Source: Bdellovibrio sp. (GTDB lineage Bacteria; Bdellovibrionota; Bdellovibrionia; Bdellovibrionales; Bdellovibrionaceae). Taken from it: a stretch of 12,068 nt of DNA. Of the stretch, positions 1 to 6,605 are shown piece after piece. The DNA lies in assembly GCA_003176075.1 (NCBI GenBank), contig PSRN01000050.1, positions 1 through 12,068 on the forward strand, given 5' to 3'. The notes below the pieces were generated by a model, which had not been told where the DNA came from, did no database searches, and saw nothing but the letters and a program-made list of their open reading frames with translations. Made by a program: the position numbers and the translations under genes. The first letter of the stretch is position 1. Each line of letters begins with the position of its first letter.

Positions 1-801
1 GGCAGCGTGGTCACCGAGGAGTCCCACCGCGGCCAGGGCCTGAGCCGCCAGATTCTGCAGTCCTGCCTGGAGGAGGCGACCAACCAAGGCTGTGACATCG
101 CCGTGCTGTGGACCCAGCTGCATGACTTTTATCGCAAAATGGGTTTTGAACTGGCTGGTTTTGAAGAAAGCTTTGTTATTGACCGCCCGCTGGAGGTCCC
201 GCCCGCGCCACTTGAAATCAAAAAAGGATTCCAAGTGGCTCCCGAGGCCATCCTTCGTCTTTACCAGAAGCACACCGTGGCGACTCACCGGACTCTGGAA
301 GACTTTCGCTCGTTTCTGCAAATTCCGCAGTCGCAGCTTTACACCGCCTGGTCTCCGGCCGGATCGCTCGAGGCCTTCGCGGTGGAGGGTAAGGGCTCGG
401 ATCTCACCGACTATATCCATGAATGGTCGGGATCCATTCCGGCTCTCTTCGCTCTCTTTAATTTTATCCTTAGCGAAAAGAAAAGGTCCTTTGTGCTCAT
501 TGCCCCCCGCCATTCCGTTCAATTGATGAAGGCCTTTCAACACCAGGGAGTTTTTCACCACGAAGGCTTTTTGGGGATGATCAAGATTCTTAAACGCGAA
601 CAGCTGATTGCCAAAGTCGACCGCGCCTGCAAGGCTTTGGGAATTCCAGGCCCCGATGTCAAAACCTTGACGGAGGCGGCGTTGGTTCGCCTTTTCTTTG
701 GTCCCTGGTCAGAGACAGAGCCCACCCTTTTGTCGCCGCAGCTGATGTCCTTAAATGTTTTGCCCCTCCGTTTTTGGCTGTGGGGATGGGATTCGGTATG
801 A
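1..801 (+). CDS. GNAT-family N-acetyltransferase (5' end outside window)
   Basis: The frame is open from base 1 and ends at TGA 799-801, giving 266 visible residues; the true start lies upstream. The visible N-terminus carries the GNAT acetyl-CoA pyrophosphate-binding motif (R10-G-Q-G-L14, followed by a helix) and the later YRKMGF (residues 44-49) typical of the end of a GNAT domain, so it should transfer an acetyl group from acetyl-CoA to an amine; the substrate is unknown. About 200 further residues follow the GNAT core, more than a single-domain enzyme needs. This could be a second degenerate GNAT-like half, as in Eis-type proteins, but that is a guess from length and layout. The gene overlaps the next by 4 nt (ATGA), so the two are probably translationally coupled. 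Confidence 0.85.
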   Translation, partial: GSVVTEESHRGQGLSRQILQSCLEEATNQGCDIAVLWTQLHDFYRKMGFELAGFEESFVIDRPLEVPPAPLEIKKGFQVAPEAILRLYQKHTVATHRTLEDFRSFLQIPQSQLYTAWSPAGSLEAFAVEGKGSDLTDYIHEWSGSIPALFALFNFILSEKKRSFVLIAPRHSVQLMKAFQHQGVFHHEGFLGMIKILKREQLIAKVDRACKALGIPGPDVKTLTEAALVRLFFGPWSETEPTLLSPQLMSLNVLPLRFWLWGWDSV

Positions 802-1730
802 AAAAAGCACTTGGCTTGGCTCTGGGTTTTGTTTTGGGCTTTGCTCTGGTCTGCGCGCTTTCGGCCTGCATGAAGGAGCCCGACTTAAAACCCGACTATG
901 GCCCGGTTGCCACGGAGGAAGATTTCAAAGCGGCCTTGGGTCAGGTCACTGTCCCTGATCCCTACAGCATTATGCAGGGCGAGTATGCCTACTTCACCCG
1001 CCAAACCTGGATTGAATCGCGCCCTTATTTAGTCAATCAACGATGGGCCTACACGGTTCGTTCGAAAACAGAGGACGCGAACGATTATTTGATTCTGTAC
1101 CACAAGACGCTTTATGAAAATATCCAAGGGCAAGAGAAGCCCTCGGAGTCGGAAACCGTGGCCCGGCTGGCGAAGAAACGTGCCGCGACGACGAACTCGA
1201 TCATGAATGACAACGCGCCTGACGCGCAAAGTTTGCAACTGGTCATTCAGTCATTGGATCCCCGCTCACGGCTGGCCTTTAGCCCCGTGAGTCTTTTGTT
1301 TGTCCAAGTCGGTGCTTTCAGCACCTCCGCAGACCAAGTCGGTCCCTTCGGGACCTCCGCAGACCAAGGCGGCTCCGTCCGCCCACCGATGACTTTCCAC
1401 AACTTGAAGATGACGAAAGCCAGCGTTCCCGTGCCGGATTATGTGCGCTTGCTGGACAACTGTGGAGGCTTGACCGCCGACAAATGCTCAGCCGGATTGA
1501 CCGCCTATACGTTAAGTTTCGATCAGGTCATCTGGAATGATTCGGGAGCCCAAAAATATTCCATCGTTCGAGTTTTCAGTCCCGACGTACCCTATTTTGG
1601 AAGCACTTTGTTCCCGGAAGAACCGGGAGTCATTCAAGCTTGTGTCACCACCTTGTTGACCCTCCAAGGGCGACAACTTCTTCTCGCTCAGTGCGACGAA
1701 ATCAAAGCTTTTACATTCGGGCACCCGTGA
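798..1730 (+). CDS. Predicted lipoprotein of unknown function with an in-frame repeat insertion
   Basis: 310 aa. I choose ATG 798 because it overlaps the previous stop (ATGA), has a G-rich SD-like stretch about 7 nt upstream (782-790), and gives a clean signal peptide: MKK, a hydrophobic stretch, and the lipobox LSAC with Cys24 as lipidation site. The +2 residue is Met, not Asp, so outer-membrane sorting is the default expectation. The mature protein has no family I recognise. Residues about 169-198 are encoded by two 30-bp hairpin repeats plus a related third unit, in frame, giving a duplicated decapeptide of the type QVG(A/P)F(S/G)TSAD. That segment looks inserted rather than part of the original fold. 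The C-terminal third holds several Cys residues that could form disulphides in the periplasm or at the surface. Confidence 0.82.
   Translation: MKKALGLALGFVLGFALVCALSACMKEPDLKPDYGPVATEEDFKAALGQVTVPDPYSIMQGEYAYFTRQTWIESRPYLVNQRWAYTVRSKTEDANDYLILYHKTLYENIQGQEKPSESETVARLAKKRAATTNSIMNDNAPDAQSLQLVIQSLDPRSRLAFSPVSLLFVQVGAFSTSADQVGPFGTSADQGGSVRPPMTFHNLKMTKASVPVPDYVRLLDNCGGLTADKCSAGLTAYTLSFDQVIWNDSGAQKYSIVRVFSPDVPYFGSTLFPEEPGVIQACVTTLLTLQGRQLLLAQCDEIKAFTFGHP
1304..1388 (+). repeat. Tandem hairpin repeats (two 30-bp units plus a variant) inside the lipoprotein gene
   Basis: Units 1304-1333 and 1334-1363 are 30 bp each, begin CCAAGTCGG and end CCTCCGCAGA. Each holds a 6-bp stem with loop TTC: GGTGCT/AGCACC in the first and GGTCCC/GGGACC in the second. 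Two base pairs of the stem differ between the units and both changes are compensated, which argues that pairing is conserved. A third unit (1364-1388) begins CCAAGGCGG and forms a different stem, GGCGG/CCGCC. The 30-bp period keeps the reading frame, so the array adds coding sequence rather than breaking the gene. It resembles palindromic elements known to invade ORFs in other bacteria, such as Rickettsia palindromic elements, by behaviour only. Confidence 0.85.
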
Positions 1731-1756
1731 GGTAACTTTTAAAGGATTTTTACACC

Positions 1757-1810
1757 CGTGGCTCTGCGGAGGTGCCGAAAGCACTGACTTGGTCCTTCGC
1801 CGCCCACGCT
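1757..1810 (-). repeat. Composite hairpin repeat between the lipoprotein gene and elbB
   Basis: Read on the minus strand, 1763-1793 closely matches the 30-bp units at 1304-1363: CCAAGTC, a stem around loop TTC, then CCTCCGCAGA. Its flanks are CGTGG (1757-1761) and CCCACG (1803-1808), which pair with each other and match the outer arms of the hairpin at 8213-8234. The stretch 1798-1810 is identical over 13 nt to 8224-8236. It therefore looks like the 8213-type palindrome with a 30-bp unit nested in its loop. It fills most of the 95-bp gap and ends just before the elbB ribosome-binding site. Confidence 0.75.
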
Positions 1811-1825
1811 ATCGGGAGGTGGGTG

Positions 1826-2482
1826 ATGAAAGCAAAAAGGATTGCGGTCGCACTGGCCGGTTGTGGCAACAAGGACGGGACTGAAATCACCGAGGCTGTT
1901 TCTCTGATCGTGGGGCTCTCCCGATTGGGTGTGCGAGTCGATTTCTTTGCTCCCGACCGGACCTTCGAGGCGCGCAATTTTCTCAACGACACGAATATCG
2001 GGACACGCAACATGATGATCGAGGCCGCTCGCATCACGCGCTCAAATATGATGGACCTCAATAACCTCAATCCGACGGATTACGACGCCTTGGCGTTTCC
2101 GGGCGGCTTCGGCGCGGCTCTGCATTTGAGCGATTGGGCCCGCAAAGGAAGTGCTTGTGAAGTCATGCCGGCGGTGAAGAAGCCCATCCTTGCTTTCAAC
2201 GAGCAACAAAAACCGATCGCCGCCATTTGTATCGCCCCCGTGTTGCTCGCCAAAGTCTTGGGAGGCAGGAAAGTGACGGTGACCATCGGCAACGATAAAG
2301 AGACGATCGGAGAAATCTTGAAAACAGGGGCGCAACACCAGATCTGCCCGGTCGACGAGGTGCTTGTTGATCGGACTTGCAAAGTGATCACCACTCCCGC
2401 TTACATGTACGGTTCGGCGAAACCTCATGAAGTGTTTATCGGCATTGAAAAGCTCGCCAAAGAACTTGCGGAAATGGCATGA
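1826..2482 (+). CDS. elbB: ElbB, DJ-1/PfpI-superfamily isoprenoid-biosynthesis-associated glyoxalase-like protein
   Basis: 218 aa, the usual ElbB length. ATG 1826 has a strong SD, GGAGGT at 1815-1820, 5 nt upstream; the frame stays open to 1772, but that longer version lacks family similarity and would be translated from repeat sequence. Family hallmarks are the N-terminal AGCGNKDGTEITEAV, the EAARITR stretch (66-72), PGGFG (92-96), the nucleophile elbow ICIAP with Cys135, and TTPAYM (189-194). ElbB belongs to the class I glutamine amidotransferase-like/DJ-1 superfamily; the E. coli protein has weak glyoxalase activity and was linked to isoprenoid synthesis genetically, so its physiological role is uncertain. 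The stop overlaps the ddl start by ATGA, suggesting coupled translation. Confidence 0.95.
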   Translation: MKAKRIAVALAGCGNKDGTEITEAVSLIVGLSRLGVRVDFFAPDRTFEARNFLNDTNIGTRNMMIEAARITRSNMMDLNNLNPTDYDALAFPGGFGAALHLSDWARKGSACEVMPAVKKPILAFNEQQKPIAAICIAPVLLAKVLGGRKVTVTIGNDKETIGEILKTGAQHQICPVDEVLVDRTCKVITTPAYMYGSAKPHEVFIGIEKLAKELAEMA

Positions 2483-3570
2483 AGACGCGGGTGGCACTCT
2501 TCTTCGGCGGACATTCGGCGGAGCATGAGATTTCCGTCATCTCAGCCCGCAATATTGCCAAGGCCTTGTCGCCAGAGAAATACGAGCTTCACCTTGTCGG
2601 CATCGCCGACAACGGCCGCTGGACACTTTTTCCCGACCGGCAAGTTCCAAACGATTTGAAACGGGCCGATGAGCCCAGAACCCACTCCTGGCCGCTCGTG
2701 AGCCTCGTCAATGTTGGCGAAGAAAAACCGGTCCTCTATAATCTCACCACCCACGAGAAGCAAGCCATCGATGTCGCTTTCCCCGTGCTGCACGGACCCT
2801 TCGGTGAAGACGGCTCGATTCAGGGCTTGTTTCGCATGGTGAACTTGCCGATGGTGGGATGCGGGGTTTTGGCTTCAGCCATCGGCATGGATAAAGAAGT
2901 CATGAAGAGACTGTTGCATGAGGCGGGACTTCCCAGTGCCCGCTACCGCCTTCTCCGCCGTGGCCTCAAGCATTCATTTGACGAAATCGTCAGCGACCTG
3001 GGTTTGCCATTCTTTATCAAGCCCTCGAACATGGGCTCTTCCATCGGCGTCCATAAGATCAAGTCATCGGCGGATTTCGACCAGCACCTCGCCGACACCT
3101 TCAAGTATGACGAAAAAGTTTTGGCTGAGACGTTCATTAACGGCAGGGAGATCGAAGTGGCCGTCTTGGGTGGCGGCAGCGACCTGATCGCGAGTTCGCC
3201 TGGGGAAGTGATTCCGCAGCACGAGTTTTATTCCTACGAAGCCAAATACCTGGATGAGCAGGGGGCGATCTTGAAAGTTCCCGCCGAACTTTCAGCGGGC
3301 GAAGTCGCTGACGTCAAGGCCTTGGCTCTTCGTACATTTTCAGTTTTGTGCTGTGACGGCATGGCGCGCGTTGATTTCTTTATGACGAAGGCGGGAAAAT
3401 TCTTTATCAATGAGATCAACACCATTCCCGGATTCACCTCCATCAGCCAATATCCGAAATTGATGGAAATTTCGGGAGTTCCGTATCGCGTGCTGATCGA
3501 GCGACTGATTGACCTGGCCCTCAGGAAGTTTGAAGAGCAAAAAAAGCTTCAGTCCAAATACATGGCTTAG
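2479..3570 (+). CDS. ddl: D-alanine--D-alanine ligase
   Basis: 363 aa, a normal length for Ddl. The enzyme joins two D-alanines with ATP in the cytoplasm to make the dipeptide that ends the peptidoglycan stem. Visible motifs in order: GGHSAEHEIS (10-19), HGPFGEDGSIQG (105-116), the ATP-grasp segment KPSNMGSSIG (181-190), the omega-loop YSYEAKY (251-257), metal-binding Asp299, and NEINTIPGFTSISQYPK (311-327) with Glu312 and Asn314. Tyr in the YxYEAKY loop is the D-Ala-D-Ala form; D-lactate ligases of the VanA type differ here. ATG 2479 overlaps the elbB stop by 4 nt and has only a weak SD, so translation probably depends on elbB. Confidence 0.97.
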   Translation: MKTRVALFFGGHSAEHEISVISARNIAKALSPEKYELHLVGIADNGRWTLFPDRQVPNDLKRADEPRTHSWPLVSLVNVGEEKPVLYNLTTHEKQAIDVAFPVLHGPFGEDGSIQGLFRMVNLPMVGCGVLASAIGMDKEVMKRLLHEAGLPSARYRLLRRGLKHSFDEIVSDLGLPFFIKPSNMGSSIGVHKIKSSADFDQHLADTFKYDEKVLAETFINGREIEVAVLGGGSDLIASSPGEVIPQHEFYSYEAKYLDEQGAILKVPAELSAGEVADVKALALRTFSVLCCDGMARVDFFMTKAGKFFINEINTIPGFTSISQYPKLMEISGVPYRVLIERLIDLALRKFEEQKKLQSKYMA

Positions 3571-3580
3571 GGTTTTCAAT

Positions 3581-3610
3581 CAGCCGCAGCCGCAGCCACG
3601 GCCACAGCCG
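3581..3610 (+). repeat. Hexanucleotide tandem repeat, five CAGCCG-like units
   Basis: Five 6-bp units follow directly (CAGCCG, CAGCCG, CAGCCA, CGGCCA, CAGCCG), 10 nt after the ddl stop. The last copies are imperfect. It lies in the 135-bp gap before the zinc-ribbon gene. No hairpin or coding role is apparent. Confidence 0.8.
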
Positions 3611-3705
3611 ATTAAATGCGGTCTGCCTACCGCCCTATGTCTGGATGATCCGCCTTCTGTCGGTGAATGACTTTTGCATTCTTTTTGCTTCGGGAGAGGC
3701 AAGCA

Positions 3706-3912
3706 ATGATTGCTGACAAAATTCAATATTTCGAAAACATCAAGTCTGAAGCGCAGCTGGAATTTCTGCAGGCGCAAAATCACTGTTCGTTGTGTGGATC
3801 GGCCTTGATCCTCGAGCATGAATTCGACGCCAGTAAGGAGTGGATTTGGGAAAAGGCACATTGTCCCGAGTGCCAAATTAGAAACCGCAACCGTGGTTAC
3901 CAGCTCCACTGA
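3706..3912 (+). CDS. Small zinc-ribbon protein, function unknown
   Basis: 68 aa. ATG 3706 is chosen over the in-frame upstream ATG 3667 because GGGAGAGG (3692-3699) lies 6 nt before it; the upstream start has no such site. Two Cys-x2-Cys pairs, HCSLCG (residues 26-31) and HCPECQ (50-55), separated by about 20 residues, are the pattern of a single Zn ribbon. The N-terminal third (DKIQYFENIKSEAQLEFLQA) is predicted helical and could be a short coiled coil. No enzyme motif is visible; DNA, RNA or protein binding is possible. It stands alone, 135 bp after ddl, and converges on the methyltransferase gene. Confidence 0.8.
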   Translation: MIADKIQYFENIKSEAQLEFLQAQNHCSLCGSALILEHEFDASKEWIWEKAHCPECQIRNRNRGYQLH

Positions 3913-3916
3913 TTCG

Positions 3917-3974
3917 CTGACAGGTCCGCGATACCTTAACTTTTTTGACAGGCCGAATGTCCCTGTCTTGTCAG
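3917..3974. terminator. Weak nested inverted repeat between convergent genes
   Basis: GACAGG (3947-3952) and CCTGTC (3962-3967) form a 6-bp stem with a 9-nt loop; an outer pair CTGACA (3917-3922) and TGTCAG (3969-3974) nests around it. It sits midway between the convergent genes ending at 3912 (+) and 3988 (-), where a terminator is expected. Neither strand has a good T-run right after the stem, so this is tentative. Confidence 0.3.
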
Positions 3975-3987
3975 TATTTTGGCGGTC

Positions 3988-4644
3988 TCACGATTGAACG
4001 TCACCCTCCCGCGGTCTTGCTCGCCCCTCAAATAAGTGACCCAGAACTTTTGGCACCGCCGGCAGATAGTATTTCTTCAGATCGACAATCCGAAAGCCGG
4101 CATTGAGCAGCTCCTTTTCGACATCAACGACCAACGAACACCCGCAAGCCACGACTTTCTCGACGGGGTCCAGACGGGATTGCCAGGCGGCCACCGAGGG
4201 ATCAGGGCTCAGGCCGTGATCGAGGAATAAAAACTCGCCATCTCTCTTGAGAACCCGGCGAATCTCCCGCAAAGCTTTGTTTAAATTGCCAATGCTGCAC
4301 AAGGTGATGGTGCTGACGACAGTGTCAAATGAATGGTCACGAAAGGGCAGCTCCTCAGCCGAGCCGCGATGGAATCGAATTTTGATTCTTTGGCTTTCTG
4401 GCTGTTTCAGTGATTTCTTCCACAGCAGACTCTCCATTCCGACGCTGGGATCGATGGCGACGATCTCTCGGACACCTGGTGGATAGAACTTGAGATTCCT
4501 GCCTGTTCCAATGCCCAACTCCAGAATATTCCCATGGGCGAATTGCAAAATGGTCCGCCGCCGTTGATCAAAGCGGCGGTTCCGTACCAAGCAATCACAT
4601 ATGTATGGAAAGACGCGCTCGGAATAAAATCTACTTAGAAACAA
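3988..4644 (-). CDS. Class I SAM-dependent methyltransferase, METTL7/UbiE-like
   Basis: 218 aa from TTG 4644. I prefer this start because AGGAGG (4658-4653) lies 8 nt upstream, inside the end of the preceding gene, and because family members begin close to a motif like FLSRFYSERVFPYICD. The longer ATG versions (4728, 4719) would run 75-98 nt into that gene without a good SD. Motif I is LELGIGTGRN (41-50), the acidic end of strand 2 is Asp65, and GSAEELPF (94-101) and the strand-4 segment SFDTVVSTITLCSI follow. The C-terminal part with LDHG and LDPVEKVVACGCSL is like the METTL7 subgroup, whose bacterial substrates are mostly unknown. It overlaps the ALDH-like gene by 14 nt, so the two form one operon. 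Confidence 0.87.
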   Translation of the reverse strand: MFLSRFYSERVFPYICDCLVRNRRFDQRRRTILQFAHGNILELGIGTGRNLKFYPPGVREIVAIDPSVGMESLLWKKSLKQPESQRIKIRFHRGSAEELPFRDHSFDTVVSTITLCSIGNLNKALREIRRVLKRDGEFLFLDHGLSPDPSVAAWQSRLDPVEKVVACGCSLVVDVEKELLNAGFRIVDLKKYYLPAVPKVLGHLFEGRARPREGDVQS

Positions 4645-5854
4645 AATCGCTTCCTCCTTGAATCTCCATGATGACGGTTCGCTTTTGGCTGAAGAAACAT
4701 CCCTCGGGAGTGAGATCATTGATTCCAAGGGCCGATTCCTTCATGCCGAAGAGAAGACTTTGGTCAGCTTGAAGAGCTTCATTGATGGTCACCAAGCCAC
4801 ACTCGATTTTAGGGGCCAATTTGACGGCTTTTTCGGCGGGCCCCCAGATTTGGGCCAGCAAACCGTAAGAACCGGTGTTGATCCATTTCACCATTTCGTG
4901 AATGTACTTCACCGCGACCAACTGAACGACCGGTTCAGCGATTTCCAGTTGGTGGAACTCCGAACAATGGGGTAGATCCTCGACCAGTGCCGGAGATCCT
5001 TCGTAGCGCACTTTGGCTCCCTCCGATGTCATTTTGGCAACGAGGCCACTGACTGAAACCTGGCTTCCCGGCAATAAAGGCCAGAGTTCCTGCAGGACGG
5101 AGCGAGCTTTCTCCGCAAAACTCTCCAAAACAAAAATCTTCTTGGGGAAATAAGGATGATTGTAACCCCACTTGACGGCCAACAGCCGGAGTTCTTGCGC
5201 AACTCTTTCCAAATCGTCGGCCGACAAACAGAGCCACGAAGTGATTCCCCCCGTCCACGCTTGAAATCGGCAAAAATGCTGTAGCAAATCTTGAATCTCT
5301 CCGGCTGTCTTGAGAGAGCCTACAAAGCTGACACCGCGGATGGAGGGGTGGGCGGTCAGTACGGGCAGGAGCTGTTCTGACGGAGCCGAAGTGACGGCCA
5401 TGCCTTCAACATCAAGTTTTGCCTCGGCCAACACATCCATGAAGATTTGCTTTGCCGAGCTTGTGCGGGAAGAAAATTTCACGATGCATGGGTCCCCCGC
5501 CAAATAGGCGGGAACCAGCCGTTCGAGGGTTGTGCGCAAAGGAAAAACCCGCGGCGACAAAATCGAGATCAGTCCCGTGGGCACCAGATCCCTGCCGGTG
5601 CGGAATAAGGAAAGCTCTCTCGAAAGGCCGGCCGCAAAGCCGGCGAACTCGGCGTTTCGAACGCAGGTTTCTGGCACATCCGTTTCCTGCGCCACCGCCT
5701 TGATCCAACCTTCTTGTGGTTGAGCTAAAACTTCACAGAGATTTTCCAGGCACTTCAAGCGCGATTCCAAAGAGGGTTGTTCAGGTCGCAGCTGGTACTT
5801 GCGGAGTTCTTGAATAGACTCAATAAGGCCTGGCTGGTCAGAAAATTGTATCAT
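4631..5854 (-). CDS. Aldehyde-dehydrogenase-fold protein lacking catalytic residues (probable pseudoenzyme)
   Basis: 407 aa against about 450-500 for typical ALDHs. The fold is supported by VKFSSRTS (125-132, at the place of the NAD(P)-binding VKPSE motif), SFVGSLKTAGEI (176-187, the GSTxxG loop), EPVVQLVAV (307-315, like the ExFGPV segment), WINTGSYGLLAQIW (324-337), GLVTIN and FGMKESALG (369-377, like FGGxKxSGxG). The catalytic Glu of ELGG reads WTGG (200-203), so Glu is Trp. The segment that should be GQxC reads WGYNHPYFPKKIFV (229-242), so the Cys position holds His233 or Pro234; no Cys lies nearby in a matching position. It may bind nucleotide or a partner without oxidising aldehydes. 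ATG 5854 has a weak GAG SD 8-9 nt upstream. An acyl-CoA-reductase relationship is possible but that family also needs the Cys. Confidence 0.8.
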   Translation of the reverse strand: MIQFSDQPGLIESIQELRKYQLRPEQPSLESRLKCLENLCEVLAQPQEGWIKAVAQETDVPETCVRNAEFAGFAAGLSRELSLFRTGRDLVPTGLISILSPRVFPLRTTLERLVPAYLAGDPCIVKFSSRTSSAKQIFMDVLAEAKLDVEGMAVTSAPSEQLLPVLTAHPSIRGVSFVGSLKTAGEIQDLLQHFCRFQAWTGGITSWLCLSADDLERVAQELRLLAVKWGYNHPYFPKKIFVLESFAEKARSVLQELWPLLPGSQVSVSGLVAKMTSEGAKVRYEGSPALVEDLPHCSEFHQLEIAEPVVQLVAVKYIHEMVKWINTGSYGLLAQIWGPAEKAVKLAPKIECGLVTINEALQADQSLLFGMKESALGINDLTPEGCFFSQKRTVIMEIQGGSDFVSK

Positions 5855-5909
5855 TTTAGCAATCTCATTTTTGCAATCTGATTATTGCAATCTGATTTTT
5901 GCAAAATGG
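5854..5909 (-). repeat. Four 14-bp tandem repeats just upstream of the ALDH-like gene
   Basis: On the + strand the units are TTTTAGCAATCTCA, TTTTTGCAATCTGA, TTATTGCAATCTGA and a diverged TTTTTGCAAAATGG; the core GCAA recurs at exactly 14-bp steps (5859, 5873, 5887, 5901). The array forms the 5' leader of the minus-strand ALDH-like gene, and its first unit overlaps the start codon. Within it, a 5-codon minus-strand frame (ATG 5868 to TGA 5851) overlaps the ALDH start by ATGA. Confidence 0.85.
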
Positions 5910-5932
5910 GGCGAGGGATTAACCCTCGCCCC
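5908..5932. other. Strong GC-rich hairpin upstream of the ALDH-like gene
   Basis: GGGGCGAGGG (5908-5917), loop ATTAA, and CCCTCGCCCC (5923-5932) form a perfect 10-bp stem. On the minus strand it is followed by ATTTTGC, only a weak U-run, and lies about 54 nt before the ALDH-like start. It could be an attenuator, a terminator for upstream transcripts, or an mRNA-stability element. Confidence 0.75.
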
Positions 5933-6203
5933 CCATACTATCTAATAGATTCAACGATCACCCCCTTTCTAGCCACAAGAGAGGCTGGAGCAAATAATAA
6001 CACGATAATTTTCAGTGAAAAGTCTCGATCAGAGATCCTTGTCCTCTGCGGCATCTGAGAAGGTATCCGGGAAGGTATCCGTTCCGTAAATCACAGTTGA
6101 CCAAAAAATTGACAGCAAATTGAAGGCTCTTCCGCCGTGGATTGCAAGGTAGCTCTCCGCCGGTCGATTTTTGTGCGGCATAAAATTCGCAGATAGAGTT
6201 CTT
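5933..6203. other. Gene-free stretch with a 12-bp direct repeat
   Basis: Between the divergent ALDH-like gene and the small membrane protein I see no convincing gene; the minus-strand frame at 6012-6236 has no SD, domain or composition that supports it. A tandem 12-bp repeat, GAAGGTATCCGG then GAAGGTATCCGT, occupies 6059-6082. TTGACA occurs at 6109-6114 but no matching -10 box lies at the right distance. Promoters for both divergent genes should lie here, unassigned. Confidence 0.6.
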
Positions 6204-6557
6204 ATGGAAACAATATCCTTGCTCCTTCGAAGTCATATCAATCCAAATGTGTCCTGGAAGCTCCCGTTATGGAGCAACGCCGGTCGGGTTCGCCTCCTGA
6301 TCTTTACTCTCGTGGTCTGTACCGCCACTTTTTTAATGATTTTTCGGGTTGATTCAGCGATTGAAGAAATTGATCGTCGAGTCGACGCCCGCATCCTCGA
6401 CAACGGCGAATTTGCATTTCGTTCCGGCTGTCTGAGTGCCTTGGGAAACAGTTGGGTTGCGGCATTAACTTGTTCGGTAAACGCCACCAAGTTTCGCGAG
6501 GAGCTTAAAGCGGCCTCAGGACTCAAAGAGACGCGTGGTTCCCAGGTGGTCAATTAA
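6204..6557 (+). CDS. Small membrane-anchored protein, function unknown
   Basis: 117 aa from ATG 6204; a TTG at 6171 in frame is possible but has no better SD. The sequence shows a single hydrophobic segment at about residues 31-48 (LLIFTLVVCTATFLMIF) preceded by basic residues, then an acidic-basic mixed stretch (VDSAIEEIDRRVDARI) that is likely helical and would lie outside the cytoplasm if the positive-inside rule holds. Two Cys (76, 90) in the C-terminal domain could form a disulphide. I do not recognise a family. Codon use looks like a real gene but the SD is weak, so this could still be spurious. It converges on the cytochrome gene ending at 6606. Confidence 0.55.
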   Translation: METISLLLRSHINPNVSWKLPLWSNAGRVRLLIFTLVVCTATFLMIFRVDSAIEEIDRRVDARILDNGEFAFRSGCLSALGNSWVAALTCSVNATKFREELKAASGLKETRGSQVVN

Positions 6558-6575
6558 CTAATGGTCATTAGCTAA
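6554..6575. other. Imperfect 22-nt dyad between convergent genes
   Basis: TTAACTAATG (6554-6563) and CATTAGCTAA (6566-6575) pair with one mismatch around GT. The dyad begins over the stop codon of the small membrane protein and lies 31 bp from the cytochrome stop. It may act as a bidirectional terminator, though no T-run follows. Confidence 0.5.
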
Positions 6576-6605
6576 CGCCTCACCAGCAACCAATACCCGG
6601 TCATT

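Noticed and set aside
1772..1825. 18-codon N-terminal extension of ElbB
   Set aside because: It is translated from the hairpin repeat, lacks an SD, and ElbB homology and the strong SD both point to ATG 1826.
1750..2070. 106-codon minus-strand frame ending in the peptide AFGTSAE
   Set aside because: It is antisense to elbB; the peptide only reflects the inverted hairpin repeat and is useful as evidence for that repeat, not for a gene.
6012..6236. 74-codon minus-strand frame
   Set aside because: No SD, no recognisable domain, and it overlaps the start of the better-supported membrane protein gene.
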